Assembly (NCBI GenBank): GCA_039105265.1
Contig: JAPFFF010000007.1
Span: forward strand, 3,844,001-3,908,000
Source: Tritrichomonas musculus
Taxonomy: Eukaryota; Parabasalia; Tritrichomonadida; Tritrichomonadidae
Reading direction: 5' to 3'
DNA: 64,000 nucleotides
Each line of letters starts with the position of its first letter. The first letter of the stretch is position 1. Shown piece after piece: positions 34,050 through 42,181 of the stretch. The position numbers and the translations under genes were made by a program. The notes below the pieces were generated by a model. That model ran no database searches, had not been told where the DNA came from, and saw only the letters and a program-made list of their open reading frames with translations.

Positions 34050-36002
34050 TTATGCCATTTCTGGATCAACTTGTGAGCCAGCTGGTGATTCATCATCGAT
34101 ATATTCAAGGCCATCGAGTGAGAGCTTGAAGTAGGTGTCTCTGCATAAACAGAGTTGTACAGGTGGTGGTCTAACAATGGCTCCACTTGGTTCGATAATC
34201 TTGTAATATGTATCATTATCACCAGTGAATATTGGTTGACCATTGACTTGAATTTGGATATTGCCTTTGCCACCATCTAAGCCATCATAACAGTATCCAG
34301 CAGATGCACGTTCAGTTTGGACATTGAATACAAATGATGTGGCATCACTCAATGTATTGCGATATCGGACACCATTTTCATCGTTCTTGGGCATGGTGAA
34401 GCTATCTTCGAATTCCTTTGAACATTGGAGTGTGATACCATCGAGGTCTCCAGCTGTTAATTGGCTTTCGAAGAATCTGGCGCCAATGGTACTGACATTC
34501 TCATCTGGGAAGTTCTTACCACCAATATTCAAAAAGCAGTTTTGGTAAACCGGATTCTCAAATACAGTCAAATCATTGTGATGCTTGGGGAACAACAATG
34601 ACATGCTTGTGACATTGATTAATGGGATATTCAATGTAGACTTGATTCCGTTAGCGGCAGCTGCAATTGGGAATGCATGGTAATCGACCTTTTGAGATGG
34701 GATTACTAGGCCTTCACGTAATATGGATTCAATGCTTGCACGAGTGGCTTCACAAACACCATAGCCTTGCATGTTGGACTTACAGAGAGTGATGGTCATT
34801 CGGTTAACAGTGAGTGTTGCTGGTTGTGATGAGTAATGGGCACTCATCAATTTATTAGCTTCGGTTTTAGATACGAAATTGACGTAAACATGACCTGCAT
34901 GTGATGGTTGAGGTAATTTACCATGTTCTTTGGTATAATGAGCTTGGCAAATTGCTTTATTATCATCAGTCTTTTCAATTCCAAGTTCAGTAAACTCTTC
35001 ATCTGTAAATGCAAAGATTAATGAACAATTTTCAATCAGATCATCGAAATCACCTCCAGATGCAGATACGTATTGTTCTCTAACTTCATACTTCAATTGA
35101 TATTTAGTTGGTGTTGGTTCGGGAGATGGTGGATTTGGATTATCACCAGGTCCTGGGATGATAGCCTCATTACCGATTTGAGTGAATTGGTGTTTGAGAT
35201 GTCCATGAGCTTTGATTTGTTTGAGTTTATCGAGTTCCTCTGGGGATACGGTATCATTATCTTCTAGGAATGCCTTGGCTTCAGCAACCGTGTATGGGTC
35301 AATGGCAGCCCAAACAAGACCAGCTGGACTGACTTGGAATCTAATGGATAAATCACCAATGATTCCGTTGGGGAATAAGTCGAATGCCTGTAATGCAAGC
35401 AAGTCATCAAATGGTACATTCAAGTCGAATTCAGTTGTGGTCTTACCACCATCCTTGAAGCTATTGAGATTAACGTATGAACCAGCATGAGTTTGACTGT
35501 AATTGCTGATGTTCTCCCATAAGCTGTGAACGAATCTGCGGCGCATCTTCTCAGTCTCTGGCTTCAAAACCGAGTATAGGAAGCCCTCGCGAATGCATTC
35601 ATTTTGCTGATATCCGACATTGACATTGTTATGGAGAATCTCGAGCCTGTCGAATAATTGGTTCGAGGACTTAAATCCGACAAACAGTTTATAGAAGTTA
35701 TTTGGATCATTGATCTCTTGCAATTTGGCCAAATCGGTGTTCAATTGCAAATCGAGTTTGATGTGGAATGTGAGGAAGCCTTTGTCGATATCGCTAATGA
35801 AGTGGTCGGGATGTGTTAATGAAATCTGTGAGTACTGGCCTTGGTGAAATGGGGCTGGCTGGTCATGGCAATCGACAGTTCTAAATGAGAAGCTTCTGGT
35901 ACCATCATTCACATTGATGATATTTCGCATCTTCTGGAATGTGTCATTGACATTCCCAACCTCGTATTTCAAATTGTGAGCTCTTTCGTTCCTGTATCTC
36001 AT
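34050..36002 (-). CDS. Major capsid protein of B, double jelly roll (650 aa)
   Basis: I chose MRYRNERAHN at 36002, matching A and E; the frame is open further upstream. Motifs as in A: NDGTRSFSFRTVDCHDQPAPF (quoted in part), VPFDDLLALQAFDLFPNG, Pro-rich linker, insert domain, then FPKHHNDLTVFENPVYQNC and NIGGKNFPDENVSTIGARFF. The insert domain (about 35100-34830) is nearly identical in DNA to A's, while the flanks are clearly more diverged. Divergent from the pVI-like gene. Confidence 0.85.
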   Translation of the reverse strand: MRYRNERAHNLKYEVGNVNDTFQKMRNIINVNDGTRSFSFRTVDCHDQPAPFHQGQYSQISLTHPDHFISDIDKGFLTFHIKLDLQLNTDLAKLQEINDPNNFYKLFVGFKSSNQLFDRLEILHNNVNVGYQQNECIREGFLYSVLKPETEKMRRRFVHSLWENISNYSQTHAGSYVNLNSFKDGGKTTTEFDLNVPFDDLLALQAFDLFPNGIIGDLSIRFQVSPAGLVWAAIDPYTVAEAKAFLEDNDTVSPEELDKLKQIKAHGHLKHQFTQIGNEAIIPGPGDNPNPPSPEPTPTKYQLKYEVREQYVSASGGDFDDLIENCSLIFAFTDEEFTELGIEKTDDNKAICQAHYTKEHGKLPQPSHAGHVYVNFVSKTEANKLMSAHYSSQPATLTVNRMTITLCKSNMQGYGVCEATRASIESILREGLVIPSQKVDYHAFPIAAAANGIKSTLNIPLINVTSMSLLFPKHHNDLTVFENPVYQNCFLNIGGKNFPDENVSTIGARFFESQLTAGDLDGITLQCSKEFEDSFTMPKNDENGVRYRNTLSDATSFVFNVQTERASAGYCYDGLDGGKGNIQIQVNGQPIFTGDNDTYYKIIEPSGAIVRPPPVQLCLCRDTYFKLSLDGLEYIDDESPAGSQVDPEMA

Positions 36003-36049
36003 TTTGTATCTTGGAAAAAAGCTTGAAATCACATTTTTGTATATACCAA

Positions 36050-36301
36050 ATGGGTATTGGCATCTTCAAGAAGATTAAGAACGCTTTCAAGAACGTCGGC
36101 AGTAAGCTCAAGAATGCAGCTCAAACTGTCATCCGCAACATCCCAAGGGCAGTTGATATTGGAAAGGGGATCATCAATAGGATCAAGCCAATCGCCGACT
36201 TCATACCAGGTGTTGGACCAGTTGTAGACACCATCAGCACTGGACTCAATTACGTAAGCAAAGCTAATGATATAGGCAAATCCATACTGGACAAGGTTTG
36301 A
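36050..36301 (+). CDS. pVI-like amphipathic protein of B (83 aa)
   Basis: The start at 36050 (MGIGIFKKIKNAFKNVGSKLK) matches A and E and follows CATTTTTGTATATACCAA. Basic amphipathic N-terminus, IPGVGPVVDTISTGLNYVSK centre. 47 bp from the divergent capsid ATG. Role by analogy with adenovirus pVI. Confidence 0.65.
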   Translation: MGIGIFKKIKNAFKNVGSKLKNAAQTVIRNIPRAVDIGKGIINRIKPIADFIPGVGPVVDTISTGLNYVSKANDIGKSILDKV

Positions 36302-36351
36302 TCATCATAGAATATCCACATACATATGAATATATTTTTGTCCGTTTTGAA

Positions 36352-36786
36352 ATGAATTGCGATATTAGGGTTATAAATGATAACAAGATGGAGCAACGCA
36401 CGTTCAACTCAGTAGAGGAGTTCGACCTGTTCTACCAGAAGTACAAGGACATGTTCAATGAGAAGACCACCAATTACCTCAATAAAACCTACAAAATAAT
36501 CACCCCCGAATGCGAGTACAGGATTACCAAACGCACTGGCAAGGATGGCTCTAGTAATGTGTTTCTCAAGAAGATCACCAAGCCAGCCGATAATGACAAC
36601 CTGGTGGAGATCCAATTTGCAAGCATTCGAGCTGACATCAATGCATTGCAGTCAACAGTAGATGAATACACCAAACGGATTACCACTCTGGAGAACACCA
36701 TTGGCGTGATCACCACAAAAATAAATCAGCTCACCAGTACTGTGAATGAGTGTACTGATGCAGTGAACAGTCTCCTGAGGCATTAG
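36352..36786 (+). CDS. EEFDLFYQK coiled-coil protein of B (144 aa)
   Basis: The ATG at 36352 (MNCDIRVINDNKMEQ) follows a TATATTTTTG box. Head: VEEFDLFYQKYKDM, KTTNYLNKTYKIIT, EYRITKR, SSNVFLKKI; tail: coiled coil ending VNECTDAVNSLL. Same family as 1324-1800 and 53951-54397. The 3' end meets that of the next gene on the other strand. Confidence 0.72.
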   Translation: MNCDIRVINDNKMEQRTFNSVEEFDLFYQKYKDMFNEKTTNYLNKTYKIITPECEYRITKRTGKDGSSNVFLKKITKPADNDNLVEIQFASIRADINALQSTVDEYTKRITTLENTIGVITTKINQLTSTVNECTDAVNSLLRH

Positions 36787-37010
36787 ATCTTGGAATTATT
36801 TGGGATTACCTGGTGATTGAGTGAGTGGTGTAGAGTTGATGATGTTGACTTGATGATTGGGTCATGCACAACACACCCCTTATCTTCATATTTTGGGACT
36901 GTGGGTTTGGTACAACTCATAGTTCGCCTATTTCGCATGTGACGTTCCAGGTGATTGAAATACGTGAGCCCATTTGAATCTCTTAATACACGGCGTTCCT
37001 CATACGACAT
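36783..37010 (-). CDS. Small basic protein with SLNHQV tail (75 aa), B
   Basis: MSYEERRVLRDSNGLTYFNH start; ends LHHSLNHQVIPNNSKI, matching the tails of 1132-1365 and 54399-54632. Overlaps the 3' end of the coiled-coil gene by 4 bp and is divergent from the next gene with 34 bp between starts. Function unknown. Confidence 0.68.
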   Translation of the reverse strand: MSYEERRVLRDSNGLTYFNHLERHMRNRRTMSCTKPTVPKYEDKGCVVHDPIIKSTSSTLHHSLNHQVIPNNSKI

Positions 37011-37044
37011 TTAATCTTGAAAAAACACTTTTTTTCATATCTAA

Positions 37045-37278
37045 ATGACTGAATTGGGTGAATACAAGAAGGAGATTCCAGAGCTTAAGCGCATCAAACA
37101 CGATCTCAAGGAGAAGTGCTATATGTATAAGGGCCACCTCAATAACATCAAAGGGGGTATGCTGGGTAGCAATGGACTAGCCGTTCGTGAATCACTGATT
37201 GAGGATATCAATAGTCTGAAGGAGAAGGTCGCCAAACTCGAGAATGAGCTCGCTGAATTATCAAGCGATAACCACTAA
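37045..37278 (+). CDS. Small coiled-coil protein (77 aa), B
   Basis: MTELGEYKKEIPELKRIKHD, then GGMLGSNGLAVRESLIEDI (conserved) and a leucine-zipper tail. Orthologue of 890-1117 and 54649-54879. Conservation is the strongest among the small genes here. Confidence 0.75.
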   Translation: MTELGEYKKEIPELKRIKHDLKEKCYMYKGHLNNIKGGMLGSNGLAVRESLIEDINSLKEKVAKLENELAELSSDNH

Positions 37279-37283
37279 ATATG

Positions 37284-37309
37284 GGGTCGACGGGATTTCC
37301 CGCAGACCC
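37284..37309. terminator. 26-bp palindrome, possible 3'-end signal
   Basis: GGGTC and GACCC arms enclose an inner CGGGA/TCCCG stem. Two related copies lie at 47080-47105 and 47135-47160, all between gene ends in B and joined to a GATAACCACTAAATAT sequence. It could be a 3' processing signal or a mobile hairpin. Confidence 0.5.
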
Positions 37310-37371
37310 AGATTTCATGGAGATAACCACTAAATATTCCCTGGTAGAATTCTTGCTGACCGATTGAGACC

Positions 37372-37381
37372 ACTATTTTTG
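37372..37381 (+). promoter_or_regulatory. TATTTTTG box before integrase B
   Basis: ACTATTTTTG ends 8 bp before the integrase ATG at 37390. Confidence 0.5.
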
Positions 37382-37389
37382 CACATTAA

Positions 37390-38616
37390 ATGACTGACAA
37401 CAGGAAATCGTTCAAGATATTCGACAATGAGTACAATTCGCTGCTCAAGTACCCATTCAAATCCAAGATATCGAAATTGGACCCATCGCAGTTCATCATC
37501 AACCCAGAAACTCATCATGAGCCATTCGTGAAGGACTTCAAATTGAAATCATGCAGTCCCTATTCAAAACCGGATTTCTCATTGGAACCCGGATGCTGGG
37601 AAGTCGATTTGATGTTTGTGAAGTACACCACAAGGGCTAATGGAACCGAGTCCGTGGTAGTCCATGAAACCATTTACCTCATCATGGTGAATGTCAACAC
37701 ACGGTATCTAATTGTGGAACCGCTTAAGAACAGACTAGCTGATACCATCAAGACTGCATACACCAAAATCATTCTTGAGAAATATGATGACTTCAAATTC
37801 AATACCATCAAATGCGATGGTGAGAATAACCTACTCAAAGTGCTTGATATACTTGGCCGCTACAATCCATCCAGAAGTAAATATAGAGGTACCAAAAATG
37901 TGTTGATTGACCGCAATGCAGTGATTGTCGATAAATCCAAACACAACAACGCTCACAAAATCGTTGATGCAACCATCAGGACACTCCGTAATGCATTCGG
38001 TTTAGATAATCGTCGGATTGGAGACCCATACCTGATGCAACAGATGGTACACTTCTATAACAACACACCACATCGGTCTCTACGAATGCCCAATCCCAAT
38101 TACCGAGATGATGGAATCCAATATGACCCGTATCTAGCAAGGGAACCAAAGTGGATATACTACACACCCAATCAAATGCAGCACAACCCAGATTTGGAGT
38201 GGAGATACATCAGGGATTGCCAACGGCGGCTACGTCGAGTCAAAAATAATATGCAAATGGGTGGACTGCTGAGCTATCGCAAGGGGAATATCATATTGGT
38301 CCATTACGATACATCCAAAACTGAGAAGAAGCATGAGAAGCAGAGGCGTGTGTTCAATGAGATTGCCGAATTCATTAGATACCATAATGGGAACGTCGAA
38401 TGCAAACTGCTGAAGCCATATCATAGATTCCAGTTGAATAATGATAATCAAGCAGGAACTGCGTTCTATGTACCGTATACCAAAACCACAACTGGTCGAA
38501 TACCTAAGTCTGATGATGAGCGAGCTACCGTAACTGTCCCCATTATGTATACCCGATTCGTGGCACCCAATTATGCATCACTAGGTGAAGACTATAAGCA
38601 GTACTTTGCTATCTAA
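37390..38616 (+). CDS. Retroviral-type integrase of element B (408 aa)
   Basis: Starts MTDNRKSFKIFDNEYNSLLK. Core candidates WEVDLMF, IKCDGENNL and IVDATIRTLRNAFG follow the Asp-Asp-Asp pattern of the other copies. MVHFYNNTPHRSL ends the core; KTEKKHEKQRRVFNE starts the C-terminal domain. It lacks the 80-residue insert of E and D. The next gene begins 3 bp after its stop. Confidence 0.87.
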   Translation: MTDNRKSFKIFDNEYNSLLKYPFKSKISKLDPSQFIINPETHHEPFVKDFKLKSCSPYSKPDFSLEPGCWEVDLMFVKYTTRANGTESVVVHETIYLIMVNVNTRYLIVEPLKNRLADTIKTAYTKIILEKYDDFKFNTIKCDGENNLLKVLDILGRYNPSRSKYRGTKNVLIDRNAVIVDKSKHNNAHKIVDATIRTLRNAFGLDNRRIGDPYLMQQMVHFYNNTPHRSLRMPNPNYRDDGIQYDPYLAREPKWIYYTPNQMQHNPDLEWRYIRDCQRRLRRVKNNMQMGGLLSYRKGNIILVHYDTSKTEKKHEKQRRVFNEIAEFIRYHNGNVECKLLKPYHRFQLNNDNQAGTAFYVPYTKTTTGRIPKSDDERATVTVPIMYTRFVAPNYASLGEDYKQYFAI

Positions 38617-38619
38617 TAA

Positions 38620-38952
38620 ATGCCAAAGCGCTATTTCCATACACAGACCACCGAGTTTAAGCTACCTGAGGACTTCATATATAGTCGCAATAAGAAGTAC
38701 ATCGTAGTGCAGTATGTGGGAGCTATCCTGAATAAGACCATCATCGGTGATTTGATGGTACACTCGGATATTGTAGAATTCGACCCATACTGTGACCACT
38801 TCATAATGCTAGCCAACAGACGGCAAACCAAGTATCGCAAATATGAGATGCTCAATAGGACCAAGCGGGATTTCAAAATATGGTTCACAGACCTGTATGG
38901 TAATGAGATAAAACCCGATGCATTCGTGCTATCGTGCTTGCTAATCTATTGA
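38620..38952 (+). CDS. Conserved protein downstream of integrase (110 aa), B
   Basis: MPKRYFHTQTTEFKLPEDFI start, NKKYIVVQYVGAIL, GDLMVHSDIVEF, FIMLANRRQTKYRKYE, WFTDLYGNEIKPDAF and SCLLIY end. Same family as 5281-5631; directly coupled to the integrase. Unknown role. Confidence 0.7.
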   Translation: MPKRYFHTQTTEFKLPEDFIYSRNKKYIVVQYVGAILNKTIIGDLMVHSDIVEFDPYCDHFIMLANRRQTKYRKYEMLNRTKRDFKIWFTDLYGNEIKPDAFVLSCLLIY

Positions 38953-38975
38953 CCACAGTATGGCCCATATAGGAG

Positions 38976-38985
38976 TTTATTTTTG
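38976..38985 (+). promoter_or_regulatory. TTTATTTTTG box before 38991 gene
   Basis: TTTATTTTTG ends 5 bp before the ATG at 38991. Confidence 0.5.
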
Positions 38986-38990
38986 GGTAA

Positions 38991-39695
38991 ATGCTTGATG
39001 AATACTTAGATGTTTATAATATGAAACCAGGTCAATATCGCGAATTGCCATACTCAAAATATTTATCAGCTGTGTATCTCGATGTTGATAAGGTTACCAA
39101 ATTATATTTCCCACGTGATTTAGTTCCACCACCAGTCGTTCATGACTATACGATTGATAAAGTCGGAGCTACATTCACAATGAATTCGTATGAAGAGGTC
39201 CCTACATACATCTGGAGATCCAAATTTGTGGCCTCGAAGAATGATTATTGCATGATCCTAGTTCGGGGACCCAATAATAATAGACTCAGAGCAAATTCAT
39301 ATATAGCCTACCCCAGAAAATATTTCAAGGATACAGTTCTTGCAAACACAACTAAATCACCTGGTGATCACCCAATAGGGTTCGAGATATCGGTTTATTC
39401 AAACCCATTACTGTTACCAACCATATATTGCTTTGAACAACTTCCGCTATTCCAGGTGAATCAGACAGCTCAGCCAGATAGTGGTCCAAAACCCATACAA
39501 TTTTCATTCACAAGTGATGCGGTTTTTGGTAGATCCCCACCTCGTAAAAGGATTATGGTCAATGATGAGACTTCCCCATTCAAGCGAAGGATTAAAGATT
39601 GGTATCACAAGCACACAACATATCACCCTCGGAAAAAGCTTATATCTAATGAGTACAGCAGTGATGATGCGAGCTCTCAGCCCCTCTGGGGATGA
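38991..39695 (+). CDS. Unknown protein of B with palindrome-coded tail (234 aa)
   Basis: MLDEYLDVYNMKPGQYRELP start after a TTTATTTTTG box. The N-terminal 150 residues look globular and beta-rich (VGATFTMNSYEEVPTYIW). The C-terminal third is basic and disordered and ends in codons from a CCCCTCTGGGG palindrome. Takes the slot of the Pro-rich gene of A. Family unknown. Confidence 0.55.
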   Translation: MLDEYLDVYNMKPGQYRELPYSKYLSAVYLDVDKVTKLYFPRDLVPPPVVHDYTIDKVGATFTMNSYEEVPTYIWRSKFVASKNDYCMILVRGPNNNRLRANSYIAYPRKYFKDTVLANTTKSPGDHPIGFEISVYSNPLLLPTIYCFEQLPLFQVNQTAQPDSGPKPIQFSFTSDAVFGRSPPRKRIMVNDETSPFKRRIKDWYHKHTTYHPRKKLISNEYSSDDASSQPLWG

Positions 39696-40089
39696 TGCCC
39701 GAGCTCTCCCCCTTTGGGGGTGAGGTTAGGAGTGCTAGGAGTGATGAAGCTAGTGAGAGTAGCGATCATGAGCAAAATCCATATGACCCACGTGAAGCTG
39801 AATATAGGGATAATGAGGTGCGAAATCAGCCAAAGGTTAGCCCAAATGGGGTATATATGTCCACCGATAAGAGACCAGGGACGAAATCCGTTGTTGCTCG
39901 AAAAACAAATGGTTCATTACAAGAATATCGAGTTGGGAAACGCACAATGACTGATATACGACGTAAGCTGAAGCAATCGCAGCAGCAATCGCAGCAGCAT
40001 TCGCAGGGACATCCACACACAGCCTCTCAGCCTCTCCGGGGATGAGTATTCCAGTGATGATGCGACAGCTCTCAGCCCCTCCGGGGATG
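39664..40089. repeat. Cluster of CCCCTCTGGGG palindromic mini-repeats
   Basis: At least four units built on CTCTCAGCCCCTCTGGGG: cores at 39681-39691, 39708-39720, near 40031-40041 and 40076-40086. They share flanks of the GATGATGCGA and GATGA type. A fifth lies in the fibre gene at 46360-46370. All but the spacer copy are read as protein. Confidence 0.7.
39692..40045 (+). CDS. Low-complexity ORF of B (117 aa)
   Basis: Acidic Ser/Glu-rich start, then a Gln/Ser/His-rich stretch (QQQSQQHSQGHPH). Palindromic mini-repeats lie in it (39708-39720) and at its end. Overlaps the preceding frame by 4 bp. Disordered composition; function unknown. Confidence 0.4.
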   Translation: MMPELSPFGGEVRSARSDEASESSDHEQNPYDPREAEYRDNEVRNQPKVSPNGVYMSTDKRPGTKSVVARKTNGSLQEYRVGKRTMTDIRRKLKQSQQQSQQHSQGHPHTASQPLRG

Positions 40090-40235
40090 AAGTAGATTCA
40101 CAGAGAGGGCTTAGAGATAGAACTCGCGATCGGGATCAGTATTCATATGAATCTCAAGACAACTCCAATACTAGAACACCTAAGCGTTCATCTAGAGTAT
40201 CATCTAGGGTATCAGTTCCAAAGCATTCCAGTTCG

Positions 40236-40526
40236 GTGAAATTCGGTAAATCATTTAAACCATATCGGGAGAAATTCACACCCCAATTCAAGGGTAATAT
40301 CATGGACACCACATTTGAGTATGAAATGCCGCCTGAGCGCAGTGATGAATATAGTGAACAGGAACTGAGTTCCCAATATGAGGAGGAAGTTGAGCCAGAG
40401 GCCAAGCCAGAGGCCAAGCCAGAGCCAGAGGCAATCGAGCCACCTCGTAGGCGCAAACGCAATACAAAAATAAAATCCAAACACAGCCAAAAGCGTGAGA
40501 ATTTCTTTGACCAATTCAAACCATAG
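40236..40526 (+). CDS. Charged low-complexity ORF of B (96 aa)
   Basis: Basic start (MKFGKSFKPYREKFTPQFKG), an acidic stretch with PEAKPEAKPEPEA repeats, and a basic tail (RRRKRNTKIKSKHSQKR) resembling the basic tail of the A protein at 5639-6169. Ends convergent to the DLNGD-core gene. Confidence 0.45.
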   Translation: MKFGKSFKPYREKFTPQFKGNIMDTTFEYEMPPERSDEYSEQELSSQYEEEVEPEAKPEAKPEPEAIEPPRRRKRNTKIKSKHSQKRENFFDQFKP

Positions 40527-40533
40527 TACATGT

Positions 40534-42075
40534 TTATTCACCTTCATATGTAACATTGTATTGCATAGCTTTATTTTTCCTAGAGGCCCTTTCTAGCTTA
40601 TTTTGGTTTTTCATCTCAATATATCCACTACCCTCTCCGTATAATTCATATTCGATTAACGCATTGATGTTATCAATAAATCCTTGGCGAGCTTTCTTCA
40701 ATTCAGCTGGCGGGGCTGTTCGTGCGAACGTAACTAGATTTCCATAAAATGAAGTTTTATTTTTAGTATCTGGCTTGATTCCCTCATCGAATGTATATCC
40801 AAATCCCCATTGAAATACAACTTCCTCTACGAAATCTAACATGTCGCTAAGCTCATTGGGTACATCTCCTTTCTTTAGGTCACCAGTTTTACGGTTAATT
40901 GCCTTGTCAATAATTTTAATCCAGGCTTGGACCTTAGGACCGACACCCTTTTGATAAGTTTGCTTATGAGTACTCCTCCAATTCGACCAATCTGGGTAGT
41001 TGAATGATTTGCCTCTAGCAAGCTTTTTCTCAACAGCTAGTTTCATAGGAATGTCAAAGTAATAGACATATATGGCGTTGCATACCGTTAGAAAATTGGT
41101 CAGTTTCCTGATTTTGATATACTTATTATAAGTATTGTTGGACCAGAATATCTTCCATATGTGAGAGAACAGGGATGCCCAATAACTGTTAGGTGATAAA
41201 CGTTTACTAATACGTGCCTTTCCAAGACCGAGATCACCATATGCAGTTTCTAGAGTATTCAAGTCCTGGGATTTCTTCAATATATATTCACCACGATCCC
41301 AATCGACATTGGCAACATCCTTATTAAATTGCTGCATAAGCCATACATTAAATGGAGTTGCTTGACGCTTAGCCTTTGTATTATAAATTGTTTTCCAGAC
41401 CTTCTTATAAGGAGATGCATGGACTAATTTGTAACCGTTGACTATAGCTGGAGTTCCACGTTTATCAACAAGTATGATATCATCAACACGGTCACCATTA
41501 AGGTCTGTAATATTATTTCCTAATGGGTCAATACTGTTGGTTGGTAATAATCTGTACTTGGGAACTCCATTCTCATCAAGATGTTTCAAACAATATTCCT
41601 CCGCGGTATCACGAGCTGCTGCTGCTGGAATGTACTTAACTCGAAAGTTACCATTTATGACCATATGTAAGAAGTTCTTCTTGAAATCTGAAGAATCAGC
41701 TGTGAGTGCGAGATTGCCAAACTTGTCTAAATGGCCTTTAACATTTGCAAAGTCTTTACCTGAACGCTTACCCATGAGACCACTTCGTGATTCAATAGGC
41801 ACCCTTACATAGTCATATTCAGTGTCTTTAGAATATTTGGATTTTGGTCTGTGTACCGAACCTGGTACTTCCTTAAGTGATTTCCCACCGTATACAATCG
41901 GAGGTTTAACAGGTGTCCTAACATATTTATATTTAGCTAGAGTAGGTGCCTCAGCCTCAGCCTCAGACTCAACCTCAGTATCACCTTCATCCTCATCCTC
42001 CTCACCACCACCAATATCGATAATTCCATCATCATCATCAATTGCTTTAGTAGCCTTACTGGTTTTATGGGACAT
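40534..42075 (-). CDS. DLNGD-core protein of B (513 aa)
   Basis: Acidic N-terminal segment, then the conserved core at about residues 133-235: INGNFRVKYIPAAAARD, KYRLLPTNSIDPLG, ITDLNGDRVDDIILVDKRG, NGYKLVHASPYKKVWKT. The C-terminal region is helical (SYWASLFSHIWKIFW). Same family as the second half of the proteins at 6223-8781 and 60373-62919. Unknown function. Confidence 0.72.
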   Translation of the reverse strand: MSHKTSKATKAIDDDDGIIDIGGGEEDEDEGDTEVESEAEAEAPTLAKYKYVRTPVKPPIVYGGKSLKEVPGSVHRPKSKYSKDTEYDYVRVPIESRSGLMGKRSGKDFANVKGHLDKFGNLALTADSSDFKKNFLHMVINGNFRVKYIPAAAARDTAEEYCLKHLDENGVPKYRLLPTNSIDPLGNNITDLNGDRVDDIILVDKRGTPAIVNGYKLVHASPYKKVWKTIYNTKAKRQATPFNVWLMQQFNKDVANVDWDRGEYILKKSQDLNTLETAYGDLGLGKARISKRLSPNSYWASLFSHIWKIFWSNNTYNKYIKIRKLTNFLTVCNAIYVYYFDIPMKLAVEKKLARGKSFNYPDWSNWRSTHKQTYQKGVGPKVQAWIKIIDKAINRKTGDLKKGDVPNELSDMLDFVEEVVFQWGFGYTFDEGIKPDTKNKTSFYGNLVTFARTAPPAELKKARQGFIDNINALIEYELYGEGSGYIEMKNQNKLERASRKNKAMQYNVTYEGE

Positions 42076-42181
42076 GTGTTCTTTAGGTGAAGAAAAAATG
42101 TTATTATTTGTATTCTCGCGATTGACATCTTTTTCGAAATCAGCTTCGATATCAGATTCGATACCCTCATAGACCCTAATC

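Larger units (their letters stand above)
31703..34225. repeat. Direct duplication, copy 2 (packaging module)
   Basis: Direct repeat of 28820-31356. The differences I noticed are scattered substitutions plus a linker insertion in the KARILSS gene with a CCCCTTCGGGG palindrome. Confidence 0.85.
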
